A DNA stretch of 54,382 nucleotides from SFWF01 sp045636705 (GTDB lineage: Bacteria; Bacillota; Clostridia; Oscillospirales; Acutalibacteraceae). A program made the position numbers and the translations under genes. Below the pieces are notes generated by a model. The model had not been told where the DNA came from and ran no database searches. It worked only from the letters and a program-made list of their open reading frames with translations. Where the stretch lies: assembly GCA_045636705.1 (NCBI GenBank), contig JAZTYA010000034.1, positions 1-54,382 on the forward strand, read 5' to 3'. Shown piece after piece: positions 1 through 8,267 of the stretch (its first letter is position 1; the number at the start of each line of letters is the position of its first letter).

Positions 1-147
1 TCGAAGAATACAACTACGAAATATACAATAGGGAGCCTAAGTGCTAAAAAGACCTACTACGTAAGAGTTCGAACCTACAAAACCGTAAATGGTAAAAAGT
101 ACTATTCCGGTTGGTCAACTGTAAAGTCTGTAAAAACAAAAAAATAA
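1..147 (+). CDS. C-terminal end of a secreted fibronectin-III-like protein (partial)
   Basis: Frame 1 is open from the window edge to TAA at 145-147 and gives 48 residues. The segment reads YYVRVRTYKTVNGKKYYSGW followed by a short Lys/Thr-rich end. That is the typical last strand of a fibronectin type III-like repeat found at the C-terminus of Clostridia surface proteins. No LPXTG-type sorting motif or C-terminal membrane segment is present, so the protein probably ends with the repeat and is secreted or held non-covalently. The N-terminus, catalytic domain (if any) and start lie outside the window. It converges on tmcAL and shares the terminator that follows. Confidence 0.6.
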   Translation, partial: SKNTTTKYTIGSLSAKKTYYVRVRTYKTVNGKKYYSGWSTVKSVKTKK

Positions 148-180
148 AAAATGGCGAGGAAATTTTCCTCGCCATTTTAC
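146..180. terminator. Bidirectional terminator between the fibronectin-III-like gene and tmcAL
   Basis: Perfect 11-bp stem ATGGCGAGGAA/TTCCTCGCCAT (151-161 with 165-175) and a 3-nt loop. It is flanked by A-runs on the left and T-runs on the right, so it can stop transcription from both converging genes. Confidence 0.85.
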
Positions 181-190
181 TTTTTAATTC

Positions 191-1354
191 TTATTTTTTT
201 AATATCTTAAACTTATAATCATTTATGAATTTTTCAGGATTATTAAGAGAGAGCGCGTAGATTTCGCCTGATTTGTTTTCGATTTCGAAAACCTTTTTTG
301 AAAACCCGTCCAGCTTTTCAATTTGCGAAACCTTGGTAACAATGGGTTTGCTTGAGTTTTTAGGTAAAATCGAAGCCCCTTTATCCGAAAAACCAAGCAC
401 ACGGGCATAAGGCGGTTCTTTTAGGAAAAAGCTATTATCAATGCCTAAAAATGCAGATAAAATCATTCTTCTGATTCTGGCTAGGGTATAGCGCTTTGAC
501 TTAACGGACTTTAATAATTCGCTATAAGAATTAACCTTTCGAAGTGAAGAATAAATAAGATTATCAAGGCCTTCACTAATATCGGGAAGAAGGGCGAAAT
601 CCTCTTTTTTCATAAGTTTTAACTTTGAAAGGATAGCAACGTCAAGTCTGTTTATGTCTGAAACAGGGGAGTCAAGCAAGATATCATACGAAAAGTCGGG
701 TATATAGCCTTTAAACTCTTGTAAATCATTTTTTAAAACGGCGTTTCTAATCATAGTAGAGGATGCAAATTCATTTGAGCCTTTAAGCTCGTTATGACCT
801 GCGCCCTGCCTTTTTATAGCTTTGAACTTAAGGTTTAAGCCGAGTCTTTTAGCGGCTAGAATATACTCAACGCCAAGGGTGTCGTTAGGGTTTGAAAGAA
901 GGTTGGCCGCATCGCCGATTAATTCGCCTAAAATTTCTTGTCTTATTTGAGCAAAGGTTTTGTTGGCTTTAAGGCCCTCTTTTAACCTAGCGTTAAACTC
1001 ATCGGTTAGGAGGGTATTCGCAACCAAAATAAGCTTTTCACTGTCTCCGCATTCAGAACCAAACGCGAGGGTATCAATGTTTAGTGCCGAAAGAACCGAT
1101 ACTCCGCCTAAAGCAAAGTTTTGCGCCGTTGACATCGACCAGGGAACGGGTAACTCAAGCACAAGGTCTGCGCCTGCTTCAAGAGCCGCTTTGGCACGCT
1201 CCCATTTTGGAATTATAGCAGTATCTCCGCGTTGAACAAAGTTGCTCGAAATTGCGCAAACGGCAATATGACCATCATTTTTGATAGCCTCGATTAAGTA
1301 CTTATGTCCGTTATGCAGAGGATTAAATTCGGCAATAACTCCCGTTGTTCCCAA
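191..1354 (-). CDS. tmcAL: tRNA(Met) cytidine acetate ligase TmcAL (YlbM family)
   Basis: 387 residues. The N-terminus GVIAEFNPLHNGH carries the HxGH nucleotidyltransferase signature of the family, followed by the SNFVQRGD and ELP blocks typical of TmcAL/YlbM. Family knowledge: TmcAL activates acetate with ATP to acetyl-AMP and acetylates C34 of elongator tRNA-Met, giving ac4C. The start is a TTG at 1352-1354; no ATG lies in frame just upstream and the Shine-Dalgarno sequence is weak, so the exact start is uncertain by a few codons. It is divergent from ackA, which produces acetate and ATP, the two substrates of this enzyme. The length agrees with the family. Confidence 0.9.
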   Translation of the reverse strand: MGTTGVIAEFNPLHNGHKYLIEAIKNDGHIAVCAISSNFVQRGDTAIIPKWERAKAALEAGADLVLELPVPWSMSTAQNFALGGVSVLSALNIDTLAFGSECGDSEKLILVANTLLTDEFNARLKEGLKANKTFAQIRQEILGELIGDAANLLSNPNDTLGVEYILAAKRLGLNLKFKAIKRQGAGHNELKGSNEFASSTMIRNAVLKNDLQEFKGYIPDFSYDILLDSPVSDINRLDVAILSKLKLMKKEDFALLPDISEGLDNLIYSSLRKVNSYSELLKSVKSKRYTLARIRRMILSAFLGIDNSFFLKEPPYARVLGFSDKGASILPKNSSKPIVTKVSQIEKLDGFSKKVFEIENKSGEIYALSLNNPEKFINDYKFKILKK

Positions 1355-1380
1355 AATAACACATTCTTTCTAAAAAGTAC

Positions 1381-1409
1381 TTGAAAAATATAGTAAAATC
1401 TTGTATTAT
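1381..1409 (+). promoter_or_regulatory. Sigma-A-type promoter for ackA
   Basis: TTGAAA at 1381-1386, 17-bp spacer, TATTAT at 1404-1409. It implies an ackA leader of about 100 nt. Confidence 0.7.
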
Positions 1410-1456
1410 TAACTAGATAAAAAAGCAGTAAAAGCTTCTGTTTTTGCTCAAGTTAT

Positions 1457-1485
1457 ATGATATCACAAAATTTGCGATTTCACAA
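1457..1485 (-). promoter_or_regulatory. Candidate promoter for tmcAL
   Basis: On the minus strand: TTGTGA (plus-strand 1480-1485), 17-bp spacer, TATCAT (1457-1462) with an extended TG dinucleotide. It overlaps the ackA leader, so the two divergent transcripts would overlap. Confidence 0.45.
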
Positions 1486-1520
1486 CTAAATTATTAATCA
1501 GAATTAAGGGAGAAATGAAA

Positions 1521-2714
1521 ATGAAAATTTTGGTAATCAATGCAGGAAGTTCATCACTTAAGTATCAGTTCATCAACATGGACGGCGAGCAACTTATTGC
1601 AAAGGGCCTTTGCGATAGAATCGGCCTTTCAGGTCTTATTGAGCACAAGGTTGGAGATAAGAAGTTTACAAAGGAAACTCCTATGCCTACACATATTGAG
1701 GCTTTCGAGGCAGTTATCGAGGCTTTAACAACAGGCGAAGGAAAGGTTATAAACGATGTTTCTGAGATTTCAGCTATCGGACACAGAGTTGTTTTAGGCG
1801 GTAGCAAATATGCAGGTTCTGTTTTAATCAACGATGACGTTTTAGCTGTTGTTGACGAACTTGCTGAGCTTGCACCTCTTCACAACCCTGCAAATGCACA
1901 GGCTATCCGCGCTTGCATGAAGGTGTTCGGTTCGGACGTTCCTCAGGTTGCAGTTTTTGATACATCATTCCATCAGACAATGCCTCAGAAGGCTTATATG
2001 TATGGTATTCCTTATGAATATTATGAAAAGTACAACATCCGTCGTTACGGTTTCCACGGCACATCACACAGATTCGTAAGCCAGAGATGTGCTGAGCTTA
2101 TGAACAAGGATATCAAGGATATTAAGATGATAACCTGCCATCTTGGCAACGGTTGCTCACTTGCAGCAGTTAAGAACGGCGAATGCGTAGATACCACAAT
2201 GGGACTTACCCCTCTTGACGGCTTTATGATGGGTACTCGTTCAGGCGCAGTTGACCCCTCTATCCTTACCTACATTATGAAAAAAGAAAACCTAACTCCT
2301 GCAGAGATGGATACCATCTTAAACAAAAAATCAGGTCTTTTAGGTATTTCGGGCGTTTCTAACGACAACCGTGACGTTATCGCAGCAGGCGAAAACGGAA
2401 ATGCACGTGCAAAGCTTGCTTTCGAGATGCAGAACTATCAGATTGGTAAGTACGTTGGCGCTTTTGCCGCTGCTATGGGTGGCGTTGATGCTATCGTATT
2501 TACAGGTGGTATCGGTGAAAACGAGCGCAGAGCAAGAAAGTACATCTGCGAAATGGTTGAGTTCTTAGGCTTTAAATTTGATGCTCAAAAGAACGACGTT
2601 GGCGGAAAGGAAGCATTAATTTCTTCCGATGACTCCAAGGTTCAGGTTTGGGTTGTCCCCACTAACGAAGAACTTTTAATTGCTCGCGACACATTAGAAA
2701 TTGTTAGCAAATAA
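1521..2714 (+). CDS. ackA: Acetate kinase
   Basis: About 397 residues. It interconverts acetyl phosphate + ADP and acetate + ATP, the last step of fermentative acetate formation. Motifs seen: NAGSSSLK at the N-terminus, GFHGTSH, HLGNG, GVSNDNRD and GGIGEN, covering the acetate kinase (ASKHA) fold over its full length. An ATG also exists at 1515, but it is only 2 nt from the AAGGGAG ribosome site (1506-1512). The ATG at 1521 has 8-nt spacing and gives the canonical MKILVINAGSSS start. No pta gene is in the window. A galactokinase-family gene follows 12 nt downstream and is probably co-transcribed. Confidence 0.96.
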   Translation: MKILVINAGSSSLKYQFINMDGEQLIAKGLCDRIGLSGLIEHKVGDKKFTKETPMPTHIEAFEAVIEALTTGEGKVINDVSEISAIGHRVVLGGSKYAGSVLINDDVLAVVDELAELAPLHNPANAQAIRACMKVFGSDVPQVAVFDTSFHQTMPQKAYMYGIPYEYYEKYNIRRYGFHGTSHRFVSQRCAELMNKDIKDIKMITCHLGNGCSLAAVKNGECVDTTMGLTPLDGFMMGTRSGAVDPSILTYIMKKENLTPAEMDTILNKKSGLLGISGVSNDNRDVIAAGENGNARAKLAFEMQNYQIGKYVGAFAAAMGGVDAIVFTGGIGENERRARKYICEMVEFLGFKFDAQKNDVGGKEALISSDDSKVQVWVVPTNEELLIARDTLEIVSK

Positions 2715-2726
2715 GGAGTTTTCTTT

Positions 2727-4007
2727 ATGAAAATAACCGATGCAAAAAAGCAAATAGCTTTAAAAGCATGTGATAAAGACTTTGCTATGCTTTATCAAAA
2801 CGTTGATGAGGCTGCAACCAGATACACCGCGGCTTTAGATTCCTTTTCCGACCTTTTCGGAAGTGATAACGACGTTAGAATTTTTTCGGCTCCCGGTAGA
2901 ACCGAGGTTGGCGGAAACCATACTGACCACCAAAGAGGTAGAGTTTTGGCAGGTAGCGTTGATTTAGATGTAATCGGTGTTGTGTCACTTAGTGATGACA
3001 ACATCGTACATATTAAGTCCGAAGGTTTCCCTGCAGATAAAATTGATATTACCGACTTAGAGCTTAAGGAAACCGAAAAGGGAACCGCAGCGGCATTGAT
3101 TCGCGGTATGTGTGCAATTTTTGTCCAGAAGGGATATAAAATCGGCGGATTCAAGGCATATACCACAAGTAACGTTATGAAGGGTTCAGGTCTTTCATCT
3201 TCTGCGGCTTTCGAGGTTTTTGTCGGTACAGTTTTAAACAAACTCTTTAACGACGGAAAAATTTCACCCACCGAAATTGCAAAGATTTCTCAAAGAGCAG
3301 AGTGTGAATATTTCGGCAAGCCTTGCGGACTTTTAGACCAGTCGGCAAGCGCGCTTGGTGGCTTTACTGCCATTGACTTTAAGGACATAGAAAACCCTGT
3401 TGTTGAGAACGTCAATTTTGACCTGGAATCACACGGATATGCTCTCTGCGTTGTAAACACAGGCGGCGACCATACGAACCTAACAGGGGATTATGCCGCT
3501 ATTACCGAGGAGTGCAGAATTGTTAGTAATTTCTTTGGTAAGAACTTTTTAAGAGAGGTAGAACCCGTAGAATTCTTCGAGGCTTTACCTGAGCTTAAAG
3601 GAAAAGTAAGCGACAGAGCTTTACTTCGCGCAATTCATTTCTTCAATGAAGATTTAAGAGCTGAAAAGGAAAAAGAAGCTCTTAAAAATGATAACTTTGA
3701 GGAGTTTTTACGCCTTATAAACGAGTCGGGCAACTCTTCCTACAAATACTTACAAAACGTTTATTCAACCTCTGACGTACATAGTCAGGGCATCGCATTA
3801 GGACTTGCACTTACCGAACAGTATTTAATGGGAACGGGAAAGGGAGCTTTCCGCGTTCACGGTGGCGGTTTTGCAGGAACCATGCTTTGCTTTATTCCTA
3901 AAGATTTACTTGCAGGATATAAGGAAATTATGGATAAGGTTTTTGGAAAGGGTAGTTGCCACGTTCTAAAAATCAGAGAAAAAGGTGGATATGAAATAGT
4001 TCTTTAA
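2727..4007 (+). CDS. Galactokinase-family GHMP kinase
   Basis: 426 residues of the GHMP kinase superfamily. Motif 1 is APGRTEVGGNHTDH (about 55-68), the ATP-loop motif is GSGLSSSA, the probable catalytic Asp sits in CGLLDQSASALGG, and the C-terminal motif is VHGGGFAG. In characterised galactokinases motif 1 reads GRVNLIGEHTDY, and its Glu contacts the sugar; here that position is Asn64. The family therefore looks secure but galactose as substrate does not. AAGGAG (2713-2718) overlaps the ackA stop codon, so the two genes are translated from one message. No other Leloir-pathway genes (galT, galE) are nearby. Confidence 0.85.
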   Translation: MKITDAKKQIALKACDKDFAMLYQNVDEAATRYTAALDSFSDLFGSDNDVRIFSAPGRTEVGGNHTDHQRGRVLAGSVDLDVIGVVSLSDDNIVHIKSEGFPADKIDITDLELKETEKGTAAALIRGMCAIFVQKGYKIGGFKAYTTSNVMKGSGLSSSAAFEVFVGTVLNKLFNDGKISPTEIAKISQRAECEYFGKPCGLLDQSASALGGFTAIDFKDIENPVVENVNFDLESHGYALCVVNTGGDHTNLTGDYAAITEECRIVSNFFGKNFLREVEPVEFFEALPELKGKVSDRALLRAIHFFNEDLRAEKEKEALKNDNFEEFLRLINESGNSSYKYLQNVYSTSDVHSQGIALGLALTEQYLMGTGKGAFRVHGGGFAGTMLCFIPKDLLAGYKEIMDKVFGKGSCHVLKIREKGGYEIVL

Positions 4008-4031
4008 TCCAACTGAAATGAAAAGTACAAG

Positions 4032-4084
4032 AAAAACGGTTTTTATGTTATTTTTAGTGAATAATATTAAAAACCGTTTTTTTA
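4032..4084 (+). terminator. Terminator after the ackA-galactokinase operon
   Basis: AAAAACGGTTTTTA (from 4032) pairs with TAAAAACCGTTTTT (from 4068) and ends in a run of T. The stem is AT-rich with a long loop, so it may be leaky toward brnQ. Confidence 0.6.
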
Positions 4085-4096
4085 TGTGAGGTAAAA

Positions 4097-5395
4097 ATGA
4101 AGTCTTTTAAAAATAAATCATTAATAGACAGTTTCATAATAGGCGCCGCACTGTTTTCAATGTTCTTTGGTGCAGGAAACATGATTTTTCCGCCATACTT
4201 GGGACTTAAAGCAGGAAAAGAGTGGTTGCTCGGATTTTCAAGTTATTATTTGGCAGATATAGGTCTTGCTTTGGTTGCAATATTTGCACAAATAAAAAAC
4301 AGAGGTTATAAAAGACTTTTAAACCCCATTGGCGACAAAATGAGCAACGCCTTAATATTTATAGTTATTCTTTGCATAGGACCGATTATAAGCATTCCAA
4401 GAACGGCGGCCACAACCTTTGAACTATCTGTTACAAGCCTTGCGCCGAACTTTAATATGATAGTGTTTTATATCATATTCTTTTTGGTTGTGCTTTTTCT
4501 TTGTATCAAGCGTTCGGCAGTAGTCGATATTATAGGAAAAATATTAACACCAGTCTTGTTTTTAGGTCTTGTTTTCTTAATAATAAAGGGAATGGCAACG
4601 CCGCTTGGAGAGATAGTATTAGCTTCAAGGAGCGAGAGTATTATAGCCGACGGCATAGAAGCGGGATATCAATCGATGGACTTTTTAGCCGCAATAATCT
4701 TCGGCGTGTTTATATTAAACAGCACAACCGAAAGGGGACACGCTACAGAAAAGGCTCAGGCAAAGGTTGCCGCAGGAGCAAGCGTTGTAGCGGGCATAGG
4801 ACTTTTAATAGTTTATTTTGGCCTTACCTATCTTGGTGCGACTGTTTCGTCCCTTTATAATATGCATATATCCAGAACGGAACTGTTAATAGGCATTATT
4901 AACGGACTTTTGCCTGGAAATCTTGGAATAATCTTCTTTGCTGTAATAGCGGCTCTTGCTTGTTTGTCAACTGCAATAGCTATTACAAGCTCTGCGGCAG
5001 AATATTTTAGCGAACTTTCAAAAAATAGGCTTCGTTATGAACTTGTTGTAATTTTAATATGCTTATTTAGCGGACTTATTTCTTGCCTTGGGGTAGAGGC
5101 GCTTATTAAACTTGCTTCTCCTGTTTTAAGTGTGATTTATCCGCCTATATTTGTTTTGGTAGTAATGAGTTTCTTTTCAGAAAAGCTTAACGTCTGGGCA
5201 ATTAGATTTTCTGCATACGCGGCCTTTGTTGTTGGCCTTTTAGAGATTTTTTCTTCACTTTTTGTAAAATTAAATTTTTTATCCAATCTTCCTTTATCCT
5301 CTTTGGGACTAGGTTGGGCTCTACCGTCGTTAGTTTTAGGAGTCTTCGGATTCCTGTTTGGGAAAATATTGTCGAAATATAAGAAAATAGGTTAA
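4097..5395 (+). CDS. brnQ: Branched-chain amino acid:cation symporter BrnQ
   Basis: 432 residues, almost entirely hydrophobic, with about 12 membrane spans. The N-terminal block SMFFGAGNMIFPPYLG is the hallmark of the LIVCS family (BrnQ), which imports leucine, isoleucine and valine with Na+ or H+. GTGAGG lies 8 nt before the ATG. There is no T-box or other leader structure upstream beyond the preceding terminator, so amino-acid-responsive control is not visible here. It is followed by a separate promoter for the next gene. Confidence 0.93.
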   Translation: MKSFKNKSLIDSFIIGAALFSMFFGAGNMIFPPYLGLKAGKEWLLGFSSYYLADIGLALVAIFAQIKNRGYKRLLNPIGDKMSNALIFIVILCIGPIISIPRTAATTFELSVTSLAPNFNMIVFYIIFFLVVLFLCIKRSAVVDIIGKILTPVLFLGLVFLIIKGMATPLGEIVLASRSESIIADGIEAGYQSMDFLAAIIFGVFILNSTTERGHATEKAQAKVAAGASVVAGIGLLIVYFGLTYLGATVSSLYNMHISRTELLIGIINGLLPGNLGIIFFAVIAALACLSTAIAITSSAAEYFSELSKNRLRYELVVILICLFSGLISCLGVEALIKLASPVLSVIYPPIFVLVVMSFFSEKLNVWAIRFSAYAAFVVGLLEIFSSLFVKLNFLSNLPLSSLGLGWALPSLVLGVFGFLFGKILSKYKKIG

Positions 5396-5402
5396 ATTTA
5401 AG

Positions 5403-5431
5403 TTGAAAAAGCTTTTTTAATATGATAAAAT
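5403..5431 (+). promoter_or_regulatory. Promoter for the polysaccharide deacetylase gene
   Basis: TTGAAA (5403-5408), 17-bp spacer, TAAAAT (5426-5431). Transcription would start about 10 nt before the chosen TTG codon, giving a very short leader. Confidence 0.55.
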
Positions 5432-5447
5432 TTAAACGGTGATTTTT

Positions 5448-6911
5448 TTGAAAAAATGGCAAAAGGCTCTAATCATAACAATTTCTTCTTTGGTTCTAAT
5501 TCTAGCTGCTTGTTTGACGGCTTTTTTGTTGACCTTTGAGGTACAAGTAAACCTAGTTGGCGATGGAACTGTTGAAACAGAAGCCTTTGCGGAATTTGAG
5601 GACCCGGGTGCTAGCGGACAAATAACCTTGCCATATATAGATTTTAAGTGTGAAATCAAGCTTGACATAACCGATAATATTGATAATAGCAAGTTAGGAA
5701 GATATCAAAGAGAATATAACGCTTCATTTTTAGGCAGAGGAGTTTCTATTTCTCGTAACGTGGAGGTGGTAGATACAACTCCACCCGAGATAACTGCACC
5801 GGAAAGCATACCGGTTGATTTAAAAAATCAAAAACTAAAGGATATAAAGGATATACCTTTTTCTTTCTCTGCGAAGGATTTGCTTGATGGCGACGTTACC
5901 GATGCAGTAACAAAAAAATACGGCAAAAAGGGTTGCACCTTAACCGTTATCGATAAAGCAGGAAATCGCGCATCTTATCTGGTTAAGTTTGACTTTTCTG
6001 ATAAGGCAGCTCCGACGTTAACAATAGAAGCGGACATCCCTGTTTATTTGGAACAAGGGGAAGAGTATACCGAGCTTGGCTTTACTGCGACGGATGACGT
6101 TGACGGGGATATTACAGATAAGGTTATAGTAACAAACATACCCGATACGTCGGTTCCGGGTACATATTACGTTACTTATGAGGTTACCGATTCTTCCTAT
6201 AATACCACTACTGCGACCCAAAAGGTTATCGTACATCAAAAGTGGGACGGAACCGAACAGGAAATCAAGCCAGACACTCAAAAAACTATATATTTAACCT
6301 TCGACGACGGCCCCGGCATATACACACAATATCTTTTAAATAAACTTAAGGAATATGACGTAAAGGCAACCTTTTTCGTAACCGACCAGTTTCCTAAATA
6401 CAGAAAGCTTATAAAGAAAGCGTATGAGGATGGTCATAGCATAGGAGCCCATACATATTCTCATCGTTTTGACGTTGTTTATAGCAGTATCGAAAACTAT
6501 TTAGATGATTTTGAAAAAATACAGTCAGTAATTGAAAAACAAACGGGACAAAGAACTAATATATTCCGTTTTCCAGGTGGCACGTCAAATACCGTAAGCC
6601 AAAAATACGCGAAGGGAATAATGAGCGCTTTAGCCAGTGAAATGACAAGCAGAGGCTATGTATATTTTGATTGGAATTACGACTGCGGAGACACTTCGGG
6701 CAAAACGGCAAAAGAAATTTATAACGGCGTTTTAAACCACGTTGACACAAGATTTAAAACCGAAAACTCAACAATAATTTTACTTCACGACATTAAAGCC
6801 GAAACAATAAAGGCGATACCAAAAATCATTGAATATTGTTTAAGCAAGGGTTATACCTTTGCCGGTTTAGAAGAGAACAGTCCTAACAGACAGTTTGCGC
6901 CAAATAATTAA
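5448..6911 (+). CDS. Membrane-anchored polysaccharide deacetylase with Ig-like domains
   Basis: About 487 residues. A membrane anchor (6-29) is followed by an extracellular region with Ig-like/DUF5011-type repeats; the clearest, about 189-262, contains TDDVDGDIT and PGTYYVTYEVTD. A NodB homology domain covers about 281-480. Deacetylase motifs are all present: TFDDGPG, HTYSH, RFPGG, DWNYDCGD and LLHD. This predicts a metal-dependent enzyme acting on N-acetylated cell wall or surface glycan. A GTG at 5439 is in frame, but TTG at 5448 is preferred because GGTGAT lies just before it, the same layout as other TTG-start genes here. Confidence 0.88.
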   Translation: MKKWQKALIITISSLVLILAACLTAFLLTFEVQVNLVGDGTVETEAFAEFEDPGASGQITLPYIDFKCEIKLDITDNIDNSKLGRYQREYNASFLGRGVSISRNVEVVDTTPPEITAPESIPVDLKNQKLKDIKDIPFSFSAKDLLDGDVTDAVTKKYGKKGCTLTVIDKAGNRASYLVKFDFSDKAAPTLTIEADIPVYLEQGEEYTELGFTATDDVDGDITDKVIVTNIPDTSVPGTYYVTYEVTDSSYNTTTATQKVIVHQKWDGTEQEIKPDTQKTIYLTFDDGPGIYTQYLLNKLKEYDVKATFFVTDQFPKYRKLIKKAYEDGHSIGAHTYSHRFDVVYSSIENYLDDFEKIQSVIEKQTGQRTNIFRFPGGTSNTVSQKYAKGIMSALASEMTSRGYVYFDWNYDCGDTSGKTAKEIYNGVLNHVDTRFKTENSTIILLHDIKAETIKAIPKIIEYCLSKGYTFAGLEENSPNRQFAPNN

Positions 6912-6930
6912 ATCTTATTTAATTAAATGG

Positions 6931-6960
6931 TTGACAACGTCGGATTGTTTGTGGTATAAT
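6931..6960 (+). promoter_or_regulatory. Strong promoter of the pyrimidine operon
   Basis: Consensus TTGACA (6931-6936), 18-bp spacer, consensus TATAAT (6955-6960) with an extended TGG before it. The leader to the pyrC ATG is only about 25 nt, which is too short for a PyrR-type attenuator. Confidence 0.88.
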
Positions 6961-6992
6961 TTTTTGAAAAGCAAAATTGAGAGGAAACGGTT

Positions 6993-8255
6993 ATGGATTG
7001 CATACTAAAAGGTGCAAAAGTTTATATGGACGGACTATTTAAAGAAGCGGATTTATTCGTTTCTGATGGTGTCGTTTCCTCTATTTCCGAAAATCTCAAT
7101 TACCAAGGTATTACTGTTTATAATTTTGATAACTGTGTTATTTTTCCCGGTTTTACGGATGTGCATGTGCATCTCCGTGAGCCGGGTTTTTCTTATAAAG
7201 AGACCATTAAAAGCGGTACGGCAGCAGCGGCAAGAGGCGGATACACGTCGGTTTGTTCAATGCCAAACCTAAAACCTTGTCCTGACAACGTTGAACATTT
7301 AAAGGAACAACTTGAGATAGTAAAAAGGGATGCTTCTATAAACGTTTATCCGTTTGCTACTATCACGGTCGGACAAAATGGAGAAGAACTTTCAGATATC
7401 GAGGGTATGAAAGACCTTTGCATCGGCTATTCTGACGACGGCCGCGGAGTGCAAACTGAAGAGGTAATGCTTGAAGCTATGCAAAGGGTTAAAAAATTAG
7501 ATAAAATAATCTCGGCACATTGTGAAGATAATTCCTTACTCTTCGGAGGATATATACACGACGGCGAGTATGCAAAACTAAATTCTCATAAAGGCATTTG
7601 CTCTGAGAGTGAATGGGGACCGATTAAAAGGGATATCGAACTTGTAAAACAAACGGGATGCAAATATCACGTTTGCCATATATCAACAAAGGAAAGTGTT
7701 GAACTTATAAGAAAGGCAAAAGCCGAAGGCGTCAACATTACCTGCGAAACAGGACCACACTACCTTACAATGCATGATATGATGCTAAAGGATGAAGGCA
7801 GGTTTAAAATGAATCCGCCACTTCGTTCAAAGGAAGATATGGAGGCCTTAATCGAGGGTATAAAGGACGGCACAATCGATATGATTGCAACCGACCACGC
7901 GCCACACTCCAAGGAGGAAAAGTCAAAAGGTCTTAAGAATAGCGCAATGGGCGTTGTAGGAATTGAAACGGCTTTTCCTGTTTGTTACACAAAACTTGTT
8001 AAAACGGGAATAATAACCCTTGAAAAGTTAGTTGAACTTCTAAACTTGAATGCCAAAAAACGTTTCGGCATCGGTTCTGAAATAAAAGAAGGTGTGAAAG
8101 CCGACTTTACGGTTTTTGACCTAAACGAAGAATATATAGTAGACCCGAATGAATTTTTATCGCTTGGCAGGGCAACACCCTTCCTGGGCGAAAAGGTTTT
8201 CGGAAGATGTAAAATGACCTTTGCAGGTGGAAGACTAGTTTACAAAGAGAAATAA
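6993..8255 (+). CDS. pyrC: Dihydroorotase
   Basis: 420 residues, first gene of the operon. It closes N-carbamoyl-aspartate to dihydroorotate, step 3 of UMP synthesis. The metal motif DVHVHLREPG and the late motif ATDHAPHS mark a class I dihydroorotase of the amidohydrolase superfamily, and a HCED/CHIS metal-ligand pattern lies between them. The ribosome site GAGAGG precedes the ATG by 9 nt. carB follows after 12 nt. The length is normal for the long Gram-positive type. Confidence 0.95.
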   Translation: MDCILKGAKVYMDGLFKEADLFVSDGVVSSISENLNYQGITVYNFDNCVIFPGFTDVHVHLREPGFSYKETIKSGTAAAARGGYTSVCSMPNLKPCPDNVEHLKEQLEIVKRDASINVYPFATITVGQNGEELSDIEGMKDLCIGYSDDGRGVQTEEVMLEAMQRVKKLDKIISAHCEDNSLLFGGYIHDGEYAKLNSHKGICSESEWGPIKRDIELVKQTGCKYHVCHISTKESVELIRKAKAEGVNITCETGPHYLTMHDMMLKDEGRFKMNPPLRSKEDMEALIEGIKDGTIDMIATDHAPHSKEEKSKGLKNSAMGVVGIETAFPVCYTKLVKTGIITLEKLVELLNLNAKKRFGIGSEIKEGVKADFTVFDLNEEYIVDPNEFLSLGRATPFLGEKVFGRCKMTFAGGRLVYKEK

Positions 8256-8267
8256 GGAGAATGAAAC

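Noticed and set aside
2795..3271. A 158-residue antisense open frame in the galactokinase-family gene
   Set aside because: It is an antisense shadow produced by codon bias, with no start signals.
6961..6992. A run of T after the pyr -10 element, considered as UTP-sensitive reiterative transcription as in E. coli pyrBI
   Set aside because: With normal -10 to start spacing the T-run lies before the transcription start and is not copied into RNA.
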